A DNA stretch of 64,000 bases from Shewanella sp. MTB7 (GTDB taxonomy: Bacteria; Pseudomonadota; Gammaproteobacteria; Enterobacterales; Shewanellaceae). The position numbers and the translations under genes are program-made. Each line of letters starts with the position of its first letter. Position 1 is the stretch's first letter. Below are positions 29,614-37,301 of the stretch, one piece after another. The notes under the pieces are model-generated. The model searched no databases, was not told the DNA's origin, and saw only the letters and a list, made by a program, of their open reading frames with translations. Where the stretch lies: assembly GCF_027571385.1 (NCBI RefSeq), contig NZ_CP085636.1, positions 372,001 through 436,000 on the forward strand, read 5' to 3'.

Positions 29614-31317
29614 CTATTTATCTGTCCTGTCTTCAGCCTGATACTTGGTCCGTTGGATCTCTGAATCCTTACGCCAAAAATCAAAAAAATTAAACCATTG
29701 CAGTGGCTCTCGCCTAGCATAATATTCGAGTCGTGCGCTGTAGTGATGGACGGCTTCTTCGAGCCTTTGCATACGGCCTTTGCGTGGCCCTTTTAAGGTA
29801 TTTGAAAATGTTTCTAGGTGTACTCGATAGATCCCCTGTTCTCTAAGGCAAAACATCAGGTAAACCGGGCAATCTAACAAGCCAGCAAGAATGAATGGTC
29901 CTTGAGGAAAAGGTGCTTCTTTACCCATAAAAGGGGAGTAAACCACTCGACCTTGGGTATTGGATGAAGTTCTGTCACCCGCGATAACCACGAGTTCACC
30001 TTGTTCCACTTTCTGTTGCAGTAGCATTGAAGTCGTTGGCCCGAGCTCTGTCACTTGAATGAGATTAAGTGAGCTGTCTGGATTTAATTGCTTAAGCACG
30101 CGATTAAAATTTTCAGCATTTTGAGTCAACACCATCACATTCACTTTCACCCTTTTTTGGTGAATAGAGATGGCGCGGCAAAGCTCAAGATTACCTAAGT
30201 GGGACACCAGTAAAACTGCTCCTTGTCCCGCCTCAAGCTGCTCGGCTAACAATTCTCTGTTGGGAAAGTCTATCTGGCTTAGCTGAATGCGATCGCACCA
30301 GGCATCAATTCTGTCTAGTGCGGCGTTACCAAAAGCAATAAAGTGTTTCAGGCTATGGCGCCAGCTTATCTCATCTTGGAGTTGGGGATGCTGAGGATCA
30401 AACTCTTTAACCTGCTTGAGGAATGCCTGTGAGGCTTCACGGGCTTGGCGTCCAGTTAAGAAGAAGTAGAAGATGACCGGATACATGATTGCGCGGCAGA
30501 GCCAGTGACCACCGAGTTTATAACTGGCGGCTAGAAACTTGATGCCCCAGTAACTGCCTCGCTCACTAATGTGTGACCAGTGTTGATTGTCATTAGGTTT
30601 AAATAACTTCTGTGACAGACGCGCTAACATGCCAAATACTAGACGGGTATGCATTGCTGATATTCGAACGTTGTCCCACAAACCTTGAAAGTGACTGATG
30701 CCATCTTCAGGGTAGATCACTTGAGTCGGTAGGTGCAGTACTTCGACACCTTGCCAGTGTAAGCGGACGAGTATTTCGATATCGAAATCCATGCGCTCAC
30801 CTAAGGATTGGCTGAGAAATAGGGCCTCTGTCGCTGCGAGTGGATAGACTCGAAAACCGCACATGGAGTCTTGTATATCGAAACTTAAGGTCTCAACCCA
30901 GACCCAAAAGTGGGTGAGGTAGCGTGCATAATAGCGACCTTTAGGCACAGACTCATCATATTGGGGTAGTCCTGAGATCAATGCCAGCGGATGTTGCTCT
31001 GACGTTGCTATCATGGCCGGAATATCAGCTAAATTGTGTTGACCATCGGCATCGACTTGCAGAGCATGGGTAAATCCATCTTTAAATGCTGCTCTTAATC
31101 CTGTGGTAACCGCTGCGCCTTTGCCTCGATTAAACGGGTGATGGATTAAAGTGACCCAAGGGAATGTCGTTTCAAGTTCAGTGAGAAGGTAGCGTGTCTT
31201 ATCATCACTACCATCATTGATTAAATAGCAGGGCAGATTTAGATGTTCGAGTGCTTCAAGGGTCTCCTTGATGGCGACACTATGATTGTAATTGGGGATC
31301 ACTAAGGCCAAGGACAT
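29614..31317 (-). CDS. Glycosyltransferase family 2 / LpxL-like acyltransferase fusion (ApeJ-like)
   Basis: 567 residues, two domains. 1 to about 230 is a GT2 domain: ALVIPNYNHSVAIKETLEAL, LINDGSDDKT and the metal-binding QVDADGQHN. From about 290 the LPLAT/lipid A acyltransferase type: VLLVSHLGNLEL gives the HX4E motif, and GDRTSS the later one. It probably attaches sugar and acyl groups to make the lipid anchor of the polyene. It starts at the dehydratase stop (TAATG). Confidence 0.85.
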   Translation of the reverse strand: MSLALVIPNYNHSVAIKETLEALEHLNLPCYLINDGSDDKTRYLLTELETTFPWVTLIHHPFNRGKGAAVTTGLRAAFKDGFTHALQVDADGQHNLADIPAMIATSEQHPLALISGLPQYDESVPKGRYYARYLTHFWVWVETLSFDIQDSMCGFRVYPLAATEALFLSQSLGERMDFDIEILVRLHWQGVEVLHLPTQVIYPEDGISHFQGLWDNVRISAMHTRLVFGMLARLSQKLFKPNDNQHWSHISERGSYWGIKFLAASYKLGGHWLCRAIMYPVIFYFFLTGRQAREASQAFLKQVKEFDPQHPQLQDEISWRHSLKHFIAFGNAALDRIDAWCDRIQLSQIDFPNRELLAEQLEAGQGAVLLVSHLGNLELCRAISIHQKRVKVNVMVLTQNAENFNRVLKQLNPDSSLNLIQVTELGPTTSMLLQQKVEQGELVVIAGDRTSSNTQGRVVYSPFMGKEAPFPQGPFILAGLLDCPVYLMFCLREQGIYRVHLETFSNTLKGPRKGRMQRLEEAVHHYSARLEYYARREPLQWFNFFDFWRKDSEIQRTKYQAEDRTDK

Positions 31318-31694
31318 TAGCTGGCCTCTGAACTGGCTAAGCTTGTGTCGCCTAGGGCTATGCGCCCTGAACCAAAGCGTTTGTCACCATTAAAATAGCT
31401 GAAGACAAGCTTATTTTTTGCTGAGTTCAGCGTCACACGCAATGTGACCTCTGAGTCTGGCAACATAAGCTGTTGAAACTTTAGTACCTCTAAGCTGGCT
31501 ACTTCGCTTGGGTAACCGAAATGTTCACAGCCCATACGAATGGCCCAGTCGAGTTGCGTCACTCCTGGAAGCACGGCTTGTTCAGGAAAGTGGCCGTTAA
31601 AAAAAGGCAACTCAGCATCGATAAATAAGCGCCATTCTATGGTCTCCTCCATGATTTGGCTCGAAAGGATACGAGGTAGGCAGGATTTAATCAT
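31317..31694 (-). CDS. FabA/FabZ-like hotdog dehydratase (ApeI-like)
   Basis: 125 residues from the ATG at 31694, which lies inside the last codons of the ligase gene (8-base overlap, ATGATTAA); the frame could extend upstream to 31796, but that lies within the ligase. FFNGHFPEQAVLPGVTQLDWA carries the hotdog dehydratase His (GHFP) and the LPGVxQ helix. It works with the ApeP-like enzyme to create the conjugated double bonds. Confidence 0.82.
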   Translation of the reverse strand: MIKSCLPRILSSQIMEETIEWRLFIDAELPFFNGHFPEQAVLPGVTQLDWAIRMGCEHFGYPSEVASLEVLKFQQLMLPDSEVTLRVTLNSAKNKLVFSYFNGDKRFGSGRIALGDTSLASSEAS

Positions 31695-33051
31695 GGTTAA
31701 ATAACTCGAGTAACAGAGCTTGCACGTGCTTACCCTGTTGATTGACAGGCAAAGCGTCGGGGTAGCGCCAGCGTTTCGGTAAGGTAATTCGCTCAAATTG
31801 AGTTAACAAGTGTGCTTTAAAAAGGTTGTTTAGATTTAATTTACCTTGGCTTTTAAACTCTTGGATACCATGTTCTGAAAGGACTATCGCTGCGCCAAGC
31901 TGTGTTCTTGGTTGCTCTAAACTCACTAATACCGCTTGTTCGATTAACGGATGGCTTTCGAGTAGTGCTTCCATCTGGATCAGAGAGACACGCTTCTCTT
32001 CGATCTTGACGATACGATCTAAACGTCCGCGTAGATGGAACAGACCGGTATCAACCAACTCTATCTTATCTTCACACCTTAGCCAGTTAGCATCTTCGAG
32101 ATAGGGCGACTTTACGTTAAGTGCACCGTCCTTTTTGTCCTGCTTAATCTCAATGCCGTGGAAAGTCTGCCAAGGCTGATTTTTCTCTGTCTGACGGCGG
32201 TAAGCAATACCACCGGTTTCTGTGCTACCAAAGACTTCAATAGGCTGCTTACCATAACAGTGAGCGATACCCTGAGCAGCATCATAATGGAGCGGGCCGC
32301 CAGAGCTAAAGACTAAGCTAGGTGAGCGATATTGTGGTTCATTATCCAGTGCATCAGGCAAACGAGACAGCTGGGCTGGACTACTGATTAAACATAGATT
32401 TGGGAACAGACTGGTGTAATAAGTCAGGGTCTCGGGATATTCTACTAAATTACTTAAAAATGGGCGACTGGTGGCTAATGGCCAGAGTATCTTAAACAGG
32501 AGTCCATATATATGTTGGTGAGAAACGGTTGAGATCACACTGCAGTGTGGTAAGTGTTGGGCAAAAGTGTGATCAAGAACAGTCACTTCAGCATCGAGTT
32601 GTTCAAGGGTTTTGTGTACCGCTTTTGGATGTCCGCTGCTACCAGAGGTGAACAGAACTAGTTGACCAAACTGCTTGCAAGTGGGCCAAATTCCTGATGA
32701 TTGAGTCAGATCTTTTTTCAACATGATGAAGCATTTACCTTCACATATTGCTTGATCGGATATGACGCCGTCAAACTCATGGGTTATTTCACTTAAGGTG
32801 CCAGTTTGCGTGTTTGCTGGCAGTATTATTTCTTTTCCAGCAAGCAGTGCAGCACATAGGCCTACGGCAAACAGATCACTGGATTCACTGGCCAATAACC
32901 AACGTTTTGAAGGCGACAGCATCAACTGTTGATGGAGATGAGCCACTTGGCCTGTAAACACTGCTCCTGTGACAATATCGTGGTGATTGAAGCTGATCAG
33001 TTGTTGGCTTGAAGGGCCCTTGGATAACCAAGATTTTAATAACGCTGTCAT
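31687..33051 (-). CDS. Adenylate-forming ligase (ApeH-like)
   Basis: 454 residues from the ATG at 33051 (ATGA overlap with the membrane protein stop). ANL motifs: LVLFTSGSSGHPKAVHK (P-loop), EVFGSTETGGIAYR (A5), DTGLFHLRGRLDRIVKI (A7-A8 hinge), and a C-terminal lysine in PVNQQGK (A10). It should activate the aromatic acid and load it onto an ACP. Shorter than typical CoA ligases, as ACP-specific ones in these clusters tend to be. Confidence 0.85.
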   Translation of the reverse strand: MTALLKSWLSKGPSSQQLISFNHHDIVTGAVFTGQVAHLHQQLMLSPSKRWLLASESSDLFAVGLCAALLAGKEIILPANTQTGTLSEITHEFDGVISDQAICEGKCFIMLKKDLTQSSGIWPTCKQFGQLVLFTSGSSGHPKAVHKTLEQLDAEVTVLDHTFAQHLPHCSVISTVSHQHIYGLLFKILWPLATSRPFLSNLVEYPETLTYYTSLFPNLCLISSPAQLSRLPDALDNEPQYRSPSLVFSSGGPLHYDAAQGIAHCYGKQPIEVFGSTETGGIAYRRQTEKNQPWQTFHGIEIKQDKKDGALNVKSPYLEDANWLRCEDKIELVDTGLFHLRGRLDRIVKIEEKRVSLIQMEALLESHPLIEQAVLVSLEQPRTQLGAAIVLSEHGIQEFKSQGKLNLNNLFKAHLLTQFERITLPKRWRYPDALPVNQQGKHVQALLLELFNHD

Positions 33052-33608
33052 GACTTTTTTAACCATATAGTTCGATATAACCACTCGCCACCCAGTAGCG
33101 AACCGATAAGCAGATAGGCGATTAGGCCGTTGTACAATGTCCATACTTCTAAGCTGGCATATTGCGCTGTGTATAGTGCTACTGTGCCATTAAAAACAAA
33201 TAAGCCACACCAGATTAATGTGACTTTCCTTAAGTAAGGAGTCGCCTCATCAGGTAGGTCAGGCTCCTTTAATCGGGCTAATCTCTCTACCATGCTAGGA
33301 CCTAATTTGAGCGAGTAAGCAAACAGGGCAAACATGCTGATATTGATCACAACAGGGTAATAGAGTAACCAATCATGCCGTTTAGCGATAACACTCGCTG
33401 CAGTTAATCCTATGCCGACCATCACAGGTAAAACCATCGGTTTTATCTGCTGTTTCTGCACAATTAATCGCAGTGTTAGCAGCAGACATAATACTATCGC
33501 TATGGTGCCTGCAGGCAAATAGTTGAGCCCAAAATATACGGCTAAAGGGTAACCAAGCAGTACTATACCTGTGACTATTAGCAACACTTTTTTAAAAAAC
33601 AGTTGCAT
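33048..33608 (-). CDS. COG4648-like membrane protein of the aryl-polyene cluster (ApeG-like)
   Basis: 186 residues with about six hydrophobic segments (7-25, 33-47, 55-72, 82-100, 130-150, 155-172) and the KRHDWLLYYPVVINISMFALFAYSL stretch typical of this family. Present in almost all aryl polyene clusters between ACP and ligase genes; function unknown. Confidence 0.78.
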   Translation of the reverse strand: MQLFFKKVLLIVTGIVLLGYPLAVYFGLNYLPAGTIAIVLCLLLTLRLIVQKQQIKPMVLPVMVGIGLTAASVIAKRHDWLLYYPVVINISMFALFAYSLKLGPSMVERLARLKEPDLPDEATPYLRKVTLIWCGLFVFNGTVALYTAQYASLEVWTLYNGLIAYLLIGSLLGGEWLYRTIWLKKS

Positions 33609-33663
33609 CAGCTTTTACAGGATCCTTTCGATAACAGCTTGTCATAAAATAAACGCATTTGGC

Positions 33664-33918
33664 TTATACGAGTCCTTCGATAGCGGTCACTACGTCATTG
33701 ACGGTGCGTACAGCCTTGAACTCTTCGGGTTTAATTTTCTTGCCCGTCATCTGTTGCAGCTTAATCACTAAATCGACCGCATCTATACTGTCTAGATCAA
33801 GATCTTGGTAGAGTGATGCTTCAGGGGTTATATCCTCGGCATCTATCTCAAAATCATCAACTAAGATCTGTGTTAGCGCTTCAAGAATTTGCTCACGACT
33901 TTGCATACTTATTTGCAT
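33664..33918 (-). CDS. Acyl carrier protein (ApeF-like)
   Basis: 84 residues. DLDLDSIDAVDL places the phosphopantetheine Ser at 44; acidic helix II as in ACPs. The ATG at 33918 has AGGAG six bases upstream. Second of two ACP genes, 9 bases after the first. Confidence 0.9.
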   Translation of the reverse strand: MQISMQSREQILEALTQILVDDFEIDAEDITPEASLYQDLDLDSIDAVDLVIKLQQMTGKKIKPEEFKAVRTVNDVVTAIEGLV

Positions 33919-33927
33919 AATAGGCTC

Positions 33928-34182
33928 CTAAGCTCGTTGAGATTCAATAAAGCTAGCTAAACTGGCCACACTGTAGAAATGGGCTTTAGTTGCTTCAGAA
34001 TTAGCTTCGATTTTTACATCGAACTGTTTCTTTATCGCTAAGCCGAGTTCCAGAGCATCGATTGAATCTAAGCCTAATCCTTCACCAAACAGCGCAGCAT
34101 CAGTGTCAATGTCATCAACAGTGACGTCTTCGAGGTCTAAGCAACTAATAATAAGTTGTTTTATATCGTTATCTAAGTTCAT
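33928..34182 (-). CDS. Acyl carrier protein (ApeE-like)
   Basis: 84 residues. GLGLDSIDALELG gives Ser40 as the phosphopantetheine site. Strongly acidic, standard ACP length. Two ACPs are normal for aryl polyene systems, one of them often for the starter. Confidence 0.9.
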   Translation of the reverse strand: MNLDNDIKQLIISCLDLEDVTVDDIDTDAALFGEGLGLDSIDALELGLAIKKQFDVKIEANSEATKAHFYSVASLASFIESQRA

Positions 34183-34185
34183 AAT

Positions 34186-34995
34186 TTAATTAAGTTCTTT
34201 ATTATAATAATCTTCAAGGTCACGGGTAAGTTGACGCGCCATTTTAGCATCTCCTCCCTCTTGTTCATCATACCTGATATGCAAAAGGGATTCGCCTACT
34301 TCAACGCGCATCCCTATGGTGCGGCGGGGTATTTGATACCAAGCTTGTTGTTTAGTTAAGCCAGGGCTGTCGGTGCGTAGAACCACAGGGAGAAGATCGG
34401 TCTTGGTTCTCAGCGCAATATTGGCAGCGCCTCGGGCAAAAGGATTGATCTTAGTACCAAGAACTGTTCGAGTACCTTCAGGAAAAATAATCAGATTTGT
34501 GCCACTGTTTAATACTTGGCTACAGTCTTTAAGTAACAGTTCAGCTCCCCGATTAGGGATATAGCCTGCGCAGGCAACGACTCCTCGCATAAAGGGGTTA
34601 CGCCAGATCCCTTGTTTAACGATACAGCCAGCATTTGGCATCAAGCTTATCAGGACGACCACATCGACTAACGTCGGGTGATTAACGATGACGACTTTTC
34701 CTTTCGCTAGGCTTAGGCGTTCAATGTTTACTGGAGTGACTTTAATGACACCTGTTGAGGTTAGCATCAGAACAAAGCCGCGGAACATGATATGCACAGC
34801 TTTCTGTACCCGACTAATTTTTTGCTCAGGTGTTCCAGGCCAAAGCCTTAACAGAGGTAAAATTGTCAGCGAACTTAATAAGCCTCCTAAACCAAATACA
34901 AAATAACAGCTAACGCCACCTAGCCAGCGAGGAAGATACGCTAAACCTGTTAGTCTGGTGGGGAGTGGGTCAGAAGCTAATAGCGAGTTATCCAA
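34186..34995 (-). CDS. Lysophospholipid-type acyltransferase (ApeD-like)
   Basis: 269 residues, TTG start inside the end of the preceding gene (TTGGATAA overlap). PlsC fold: VVIVNHPTLVDVVVL gives the HX4D motif (NHPTLVD), later FPEGTRT. A hydrophobic N-terminal part (about 15-50) anchors it in the membrane. It probably acylates the lipid anchor of the polyene. Three bases before the ACP gene. Confidence 0.82.
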   Translation of the reverse strand: MDNSLLASDPLPTRLTGLAYLPRWLGGVSCYFVFGLGGLLSSLTILPLLRLWPGTPEQKISRVQKAVHIMFRGFVLMLTSTGVIKVTPVNIERLSLAKGKVVIVNHPTLVDVVVLISLMPNAGCIVKQGIWRNPFMRGVVACAGYIPNRGAELLLKDCSQVLNSGTNLIIFPEGTRTVLGTKINPFARGAANIALRTKTDLLPVVLRTDSPGLTKQQAWYQIPRRTIGMRVEVGESLLHIRYDEQEGGDAKMARQLTRDLEDYYNKELN

Positions 34996-35704
34996 AACTA
35001 AGCGTCCAGAGATGTTTAGATAAAATACCAGATACCGCTTGTTGATTCGCTAATCCATGCAGCAGAGCATCATAACTTAATGGAGGCAATTTACTCTTGT
35101 CACCATGAGTGATGTTCAGTGTTGCGCCCTGAGCTATCTCTTGGGTTAAGGTGAACGCCATTGATATTGGCAGCTCAGGTTCATCAGTGAATTGACGATA
35201 TCTTTCAGGTACAGGTTGATCAGCGAAGACCAGCATAAGCGGAAAGGGATCTTGTTGCAGTTGGGCATATGCCTCAATAAGGGCTTGAGCCAGTGTCTCT
35301 TCACCTGCTGCAATCGAGGTGGAAGGTGACTGATCTTCTTTCAAAATACTGTAAATGCCACTGGCGGTGTTATGCACCGACTGGCTAAATGCGATGGGGG
35401 ATAGAGGTTCTTGCTCTACTAGGTTATCGAGTAAAGTGATGGTGCGATGAAGTTCGCCATGTCTAGAGGCAAAAATGGAGCGGCATGGTGTTGGTGCATT
35501 ACATTGAAATGCGGCTTCAAGTTGCATCTTAGTCAAGCTGCTATAGCGCCTGCGTTGCATGGCTGGCACTTGCGTTAATTTTGGGGTACGAGATAGCTCT
35601 TCCTGAAGATGAGTGACGGAGCTATGCCAATTTTTCCAATCTGTGGCCTGTTGATAATAAGGTGACCAGGCTCCCCAAGAGCATATGTTAAATGTTAATT
35701 GCAC
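34988..35704 (-). CDS. Ketosynthase-like chain-length-factor protein (ApeC-like), first gene of the operon
   Basis: 238 residues, GTG start. It corresponds to the N-terminal half of a ketosynthase (ketoacyl-synt_2 type): MQLTFNICSWGAWSPYY, RRRYSSLTKMQLEAAF, FASRHGELHRTITLLDNL, then SPIAFSQSVHNTASGIYSI. The Ser-Gln-Ser-Val-His segment shows no catalytic Cys, so it is probably a partner subunit for the full-length ketosynthase. It is the first gene of the 17-kb pigment operon; a MITE-like element ends 22 bases upstream of it. Confidence 0.82.
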   Translation of the reverse strand: MQLTFNICSWGAWSPYYQQATDWKNWHSSVTHLQEELSRTPKLTQVPAMQRRRYSSLTKMQLEAAFQCNAPTPCRSIFASRHGELHRTITLLDNLVEQEPLSPIAFSQSVHNTASGIYSILKEDQSPSTSIAAGEETLAQALIEAYAQLQQDPFPLMLVFADQPVPERYRQFTDEPELPISMAFTLTQEIAQGATLNITHGDKSKLPPLSYDALLHGLANQQAVSGILSKHLWTLSFG

Positions 35705-35724
35705 CGTACAGCCTCGTTTTCGGT

Positions 35725-35730
35725 ATTATA
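35725..35730 (-). promoter_or_regulatory. Possible -10 box (TATAAT) of the pigment operon at the edge of the MITE
   Basis: On the minus strand the terminal repeat ends GGTATAATACC, giving a perfect TATAAT about 20 bases before the GTG at 35704. A -35 is weak (TTGATC at 19-base spacing). If used, the mobile repeat supplies the promoter and the 5' leader is very short. Confidence 0.3.
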
Positions 35731-36060
35731 CCAATTCTACTAAATAAGTGATCAATTCAGAGTCACTCAGGTTTTTCAATTCAAGGCGCATTGATGAATA
35801 AATGGTTATTCCCTTTTAAGTCAATGCAAAGCAGAAGTGAAATGCCTGAGAGACTCACGTAGTGCGGCTGATGTTCAAAGCAAATGGCAAAGCCCTTTAT
35901 GCTACGTTAGATGCTTTCGATATAGAATAACTATTAGCTTCAAGCCTCCGCTAGCCACATGGATGTGGCGAATGTCTGTATTGCAGGAGCAAATACAGCC
36001 CTTGCCTACAGAGCTTTGAACTCCCGCTGAAAGATCACATTATTAGTGGAATGGGTATTA
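35726..36060. repeat. MITE-like element (335 bp) upstream of the pigment operon
   Basis: The ends form a 28-bp terminal inverted repeat (22 of 28 match): TTATACCAATTCTACTAAAT at the left and, inverted, TTAGTGGAATGGGTATTA at the right. No gene inside; a 60-codon frame at 35837-36019 has no support. ATACCAATTC-type ends are common in short repeats of Shewanella. Confidence 0.7.
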
Positions 36061-36224
36061 CAACCGATATTTTCATCACTATGTGCAAAGTTTGCTGTGA
36101 GTTAGCTTGTTGTCATAAGTGATCAATATTCTTAAACTCCACTCATTCTACACTAAATAAGTCGTTTTTATGAAGCATTTTTGGTTGCAGGTGTTGCTGA
36201 TACGTGTAGGGTTTGTTGGGTTTA

Positions 36225-36260
36225 TTTTTGATAACCTGCAACTAACAAACTGCAAGTTAT
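36225..36260 (-). terminator. Possible terminator of the DUF3014 gene
   Basis: On the minus strand ATAACTTGCA pairs with TGCAGGTTAT (one mismatch), followed by CAAAAATAAA. It lies 31 bases past the stop. Weak because the T run is missing. Confidence 0.35.
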
Positions 36261-36291
36261 CGTTAAAGAAGATAAGTTGGGAGAAGGGAGG

Positions 36292-37155
36292 TTATTCCGC
36301 TAAGTTTTTTTTCAACTTACGCAGTGCCGCTTTCACTTTTTTACTATTCTCTGGTCCCATTCTAATCAGTAATTTCTGAGCATTGGGTAAAGATTCGAGT
36401 TGTGGGTCAACAAACTGATAGTTCACACTCACGCCATCGAGTTCTATTGGGCTATCGATAATCGGGGCGTCGAGCATGATATCGATGGCCTCAACCATGC
36501 GATCATTAAAGTCCATATCTCCATATCCAAGCTCTTCGAATGCTTGACTTAGCAGTGGCGTTAACTCCTTATACGTTTTAGTCAGTTGCTCTTCGTTTAG
36601 ATTACTAACGAAGTCAGCATAGAGATCATATCTGTGATAACTATCTGGATTAAGATAGGTTTTGTTAGTGATCTCAGAAACCGTAAATACTCGATTAGGG
36701 GCTTTAAGTGGGCTGACTTTACGAGCCAGTTCACCTTGAGCTAAGTTGTCGACGAAAACAACAAAGTGTCTGACAAGATCTTTCTCAACCATCAATGGCT
36801 CGATCTTCATTCCGTCAGCCATCTCTATGGTTTTTAGGTTAACGAACTCATCACTTTCAGACAATTTTGGTAGCGGTTCGACTTGAGGTGCAATGACGAC
36901 CTCTTCAACGATCACAGGCTCGGCTTCGATAATAACCTCTGGGATCTGTGTCTCTGTTATTAGTGGCTCATTGGGAATAATATCTGGCAGTTCAATAACC
37001 TCTACCATTTCAGGTTCGACAGGTTCCTGAGAGCTAAAATAGTAGTACGCACCACCACAGAGCAGTAATACAACAACGATAGCCACGATGGCGAGCGCAT
37101 TAGCCCCAGCAGGCCTTTCCTGCGGTGCTATTCTATCTTCTTGATTGACTTGCAT
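36292..37155 (-). CDS. DUF3014 membrane-anchored protein
   Basis: 287 residues. One membrane span at about 20-42 (ALAIVAIVVVLLLCGGAYYYF), then an acidic and proline-rich stretch (EPVEPEMVEVIELPDI, repeated E-P and V-I-E pieces to about 95), then a globular DUF3014 domain (VVFVDNLAQGELARKVSPLKAP, YHRYDLYADFVSNL). Single-pass inner membrane protein with a periplasmic domain. Role unknown. Confidence 0.78.
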   Translation of the reverse strand: MQVNQEDRIAPQERPAGANALAIVAIVVVLLLCGGAYYYFSSQEPVEPEMVEVIELPDIIPNEPLITETQIPEVIIEAEPVIVEEVVIAPQVEPLPKLSESDEFVNLKTIEMADGMKIEPLMVEKDLVRHFVVFVDNLAQGELARKVSPLKAPNRVFTVSEITNKTYLNPDSYHRYDLYADFVSNLNEEQLTKTYKELTPLLSQAFEELGYGDMDFNDRMVEAIDIMLDAPIIDSPIELDGVSVNYQFVDPQLESLPNAQKLLIRMGPENSKKVKAALRKLKKNLAE

Positions 37156-37301
37156 TTAGTTAGCATCCTTTGAACGAACTATTTGTGAAGTTGGCGTTAA
37201 TTGTACATGGTCTCCATTGTGCAATAATCACCGCACTTGTCTAGCGAAGTTAGACTAAATAAAAAATAATTAACCTAATATGCTCACAATTTTTAAATTA
37301 A

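Noticed and set aside
36170..36379. 69-codon plus-strand frame
   Set aside because: Overlaps the DUF3014 gene end in antisense and has no features.
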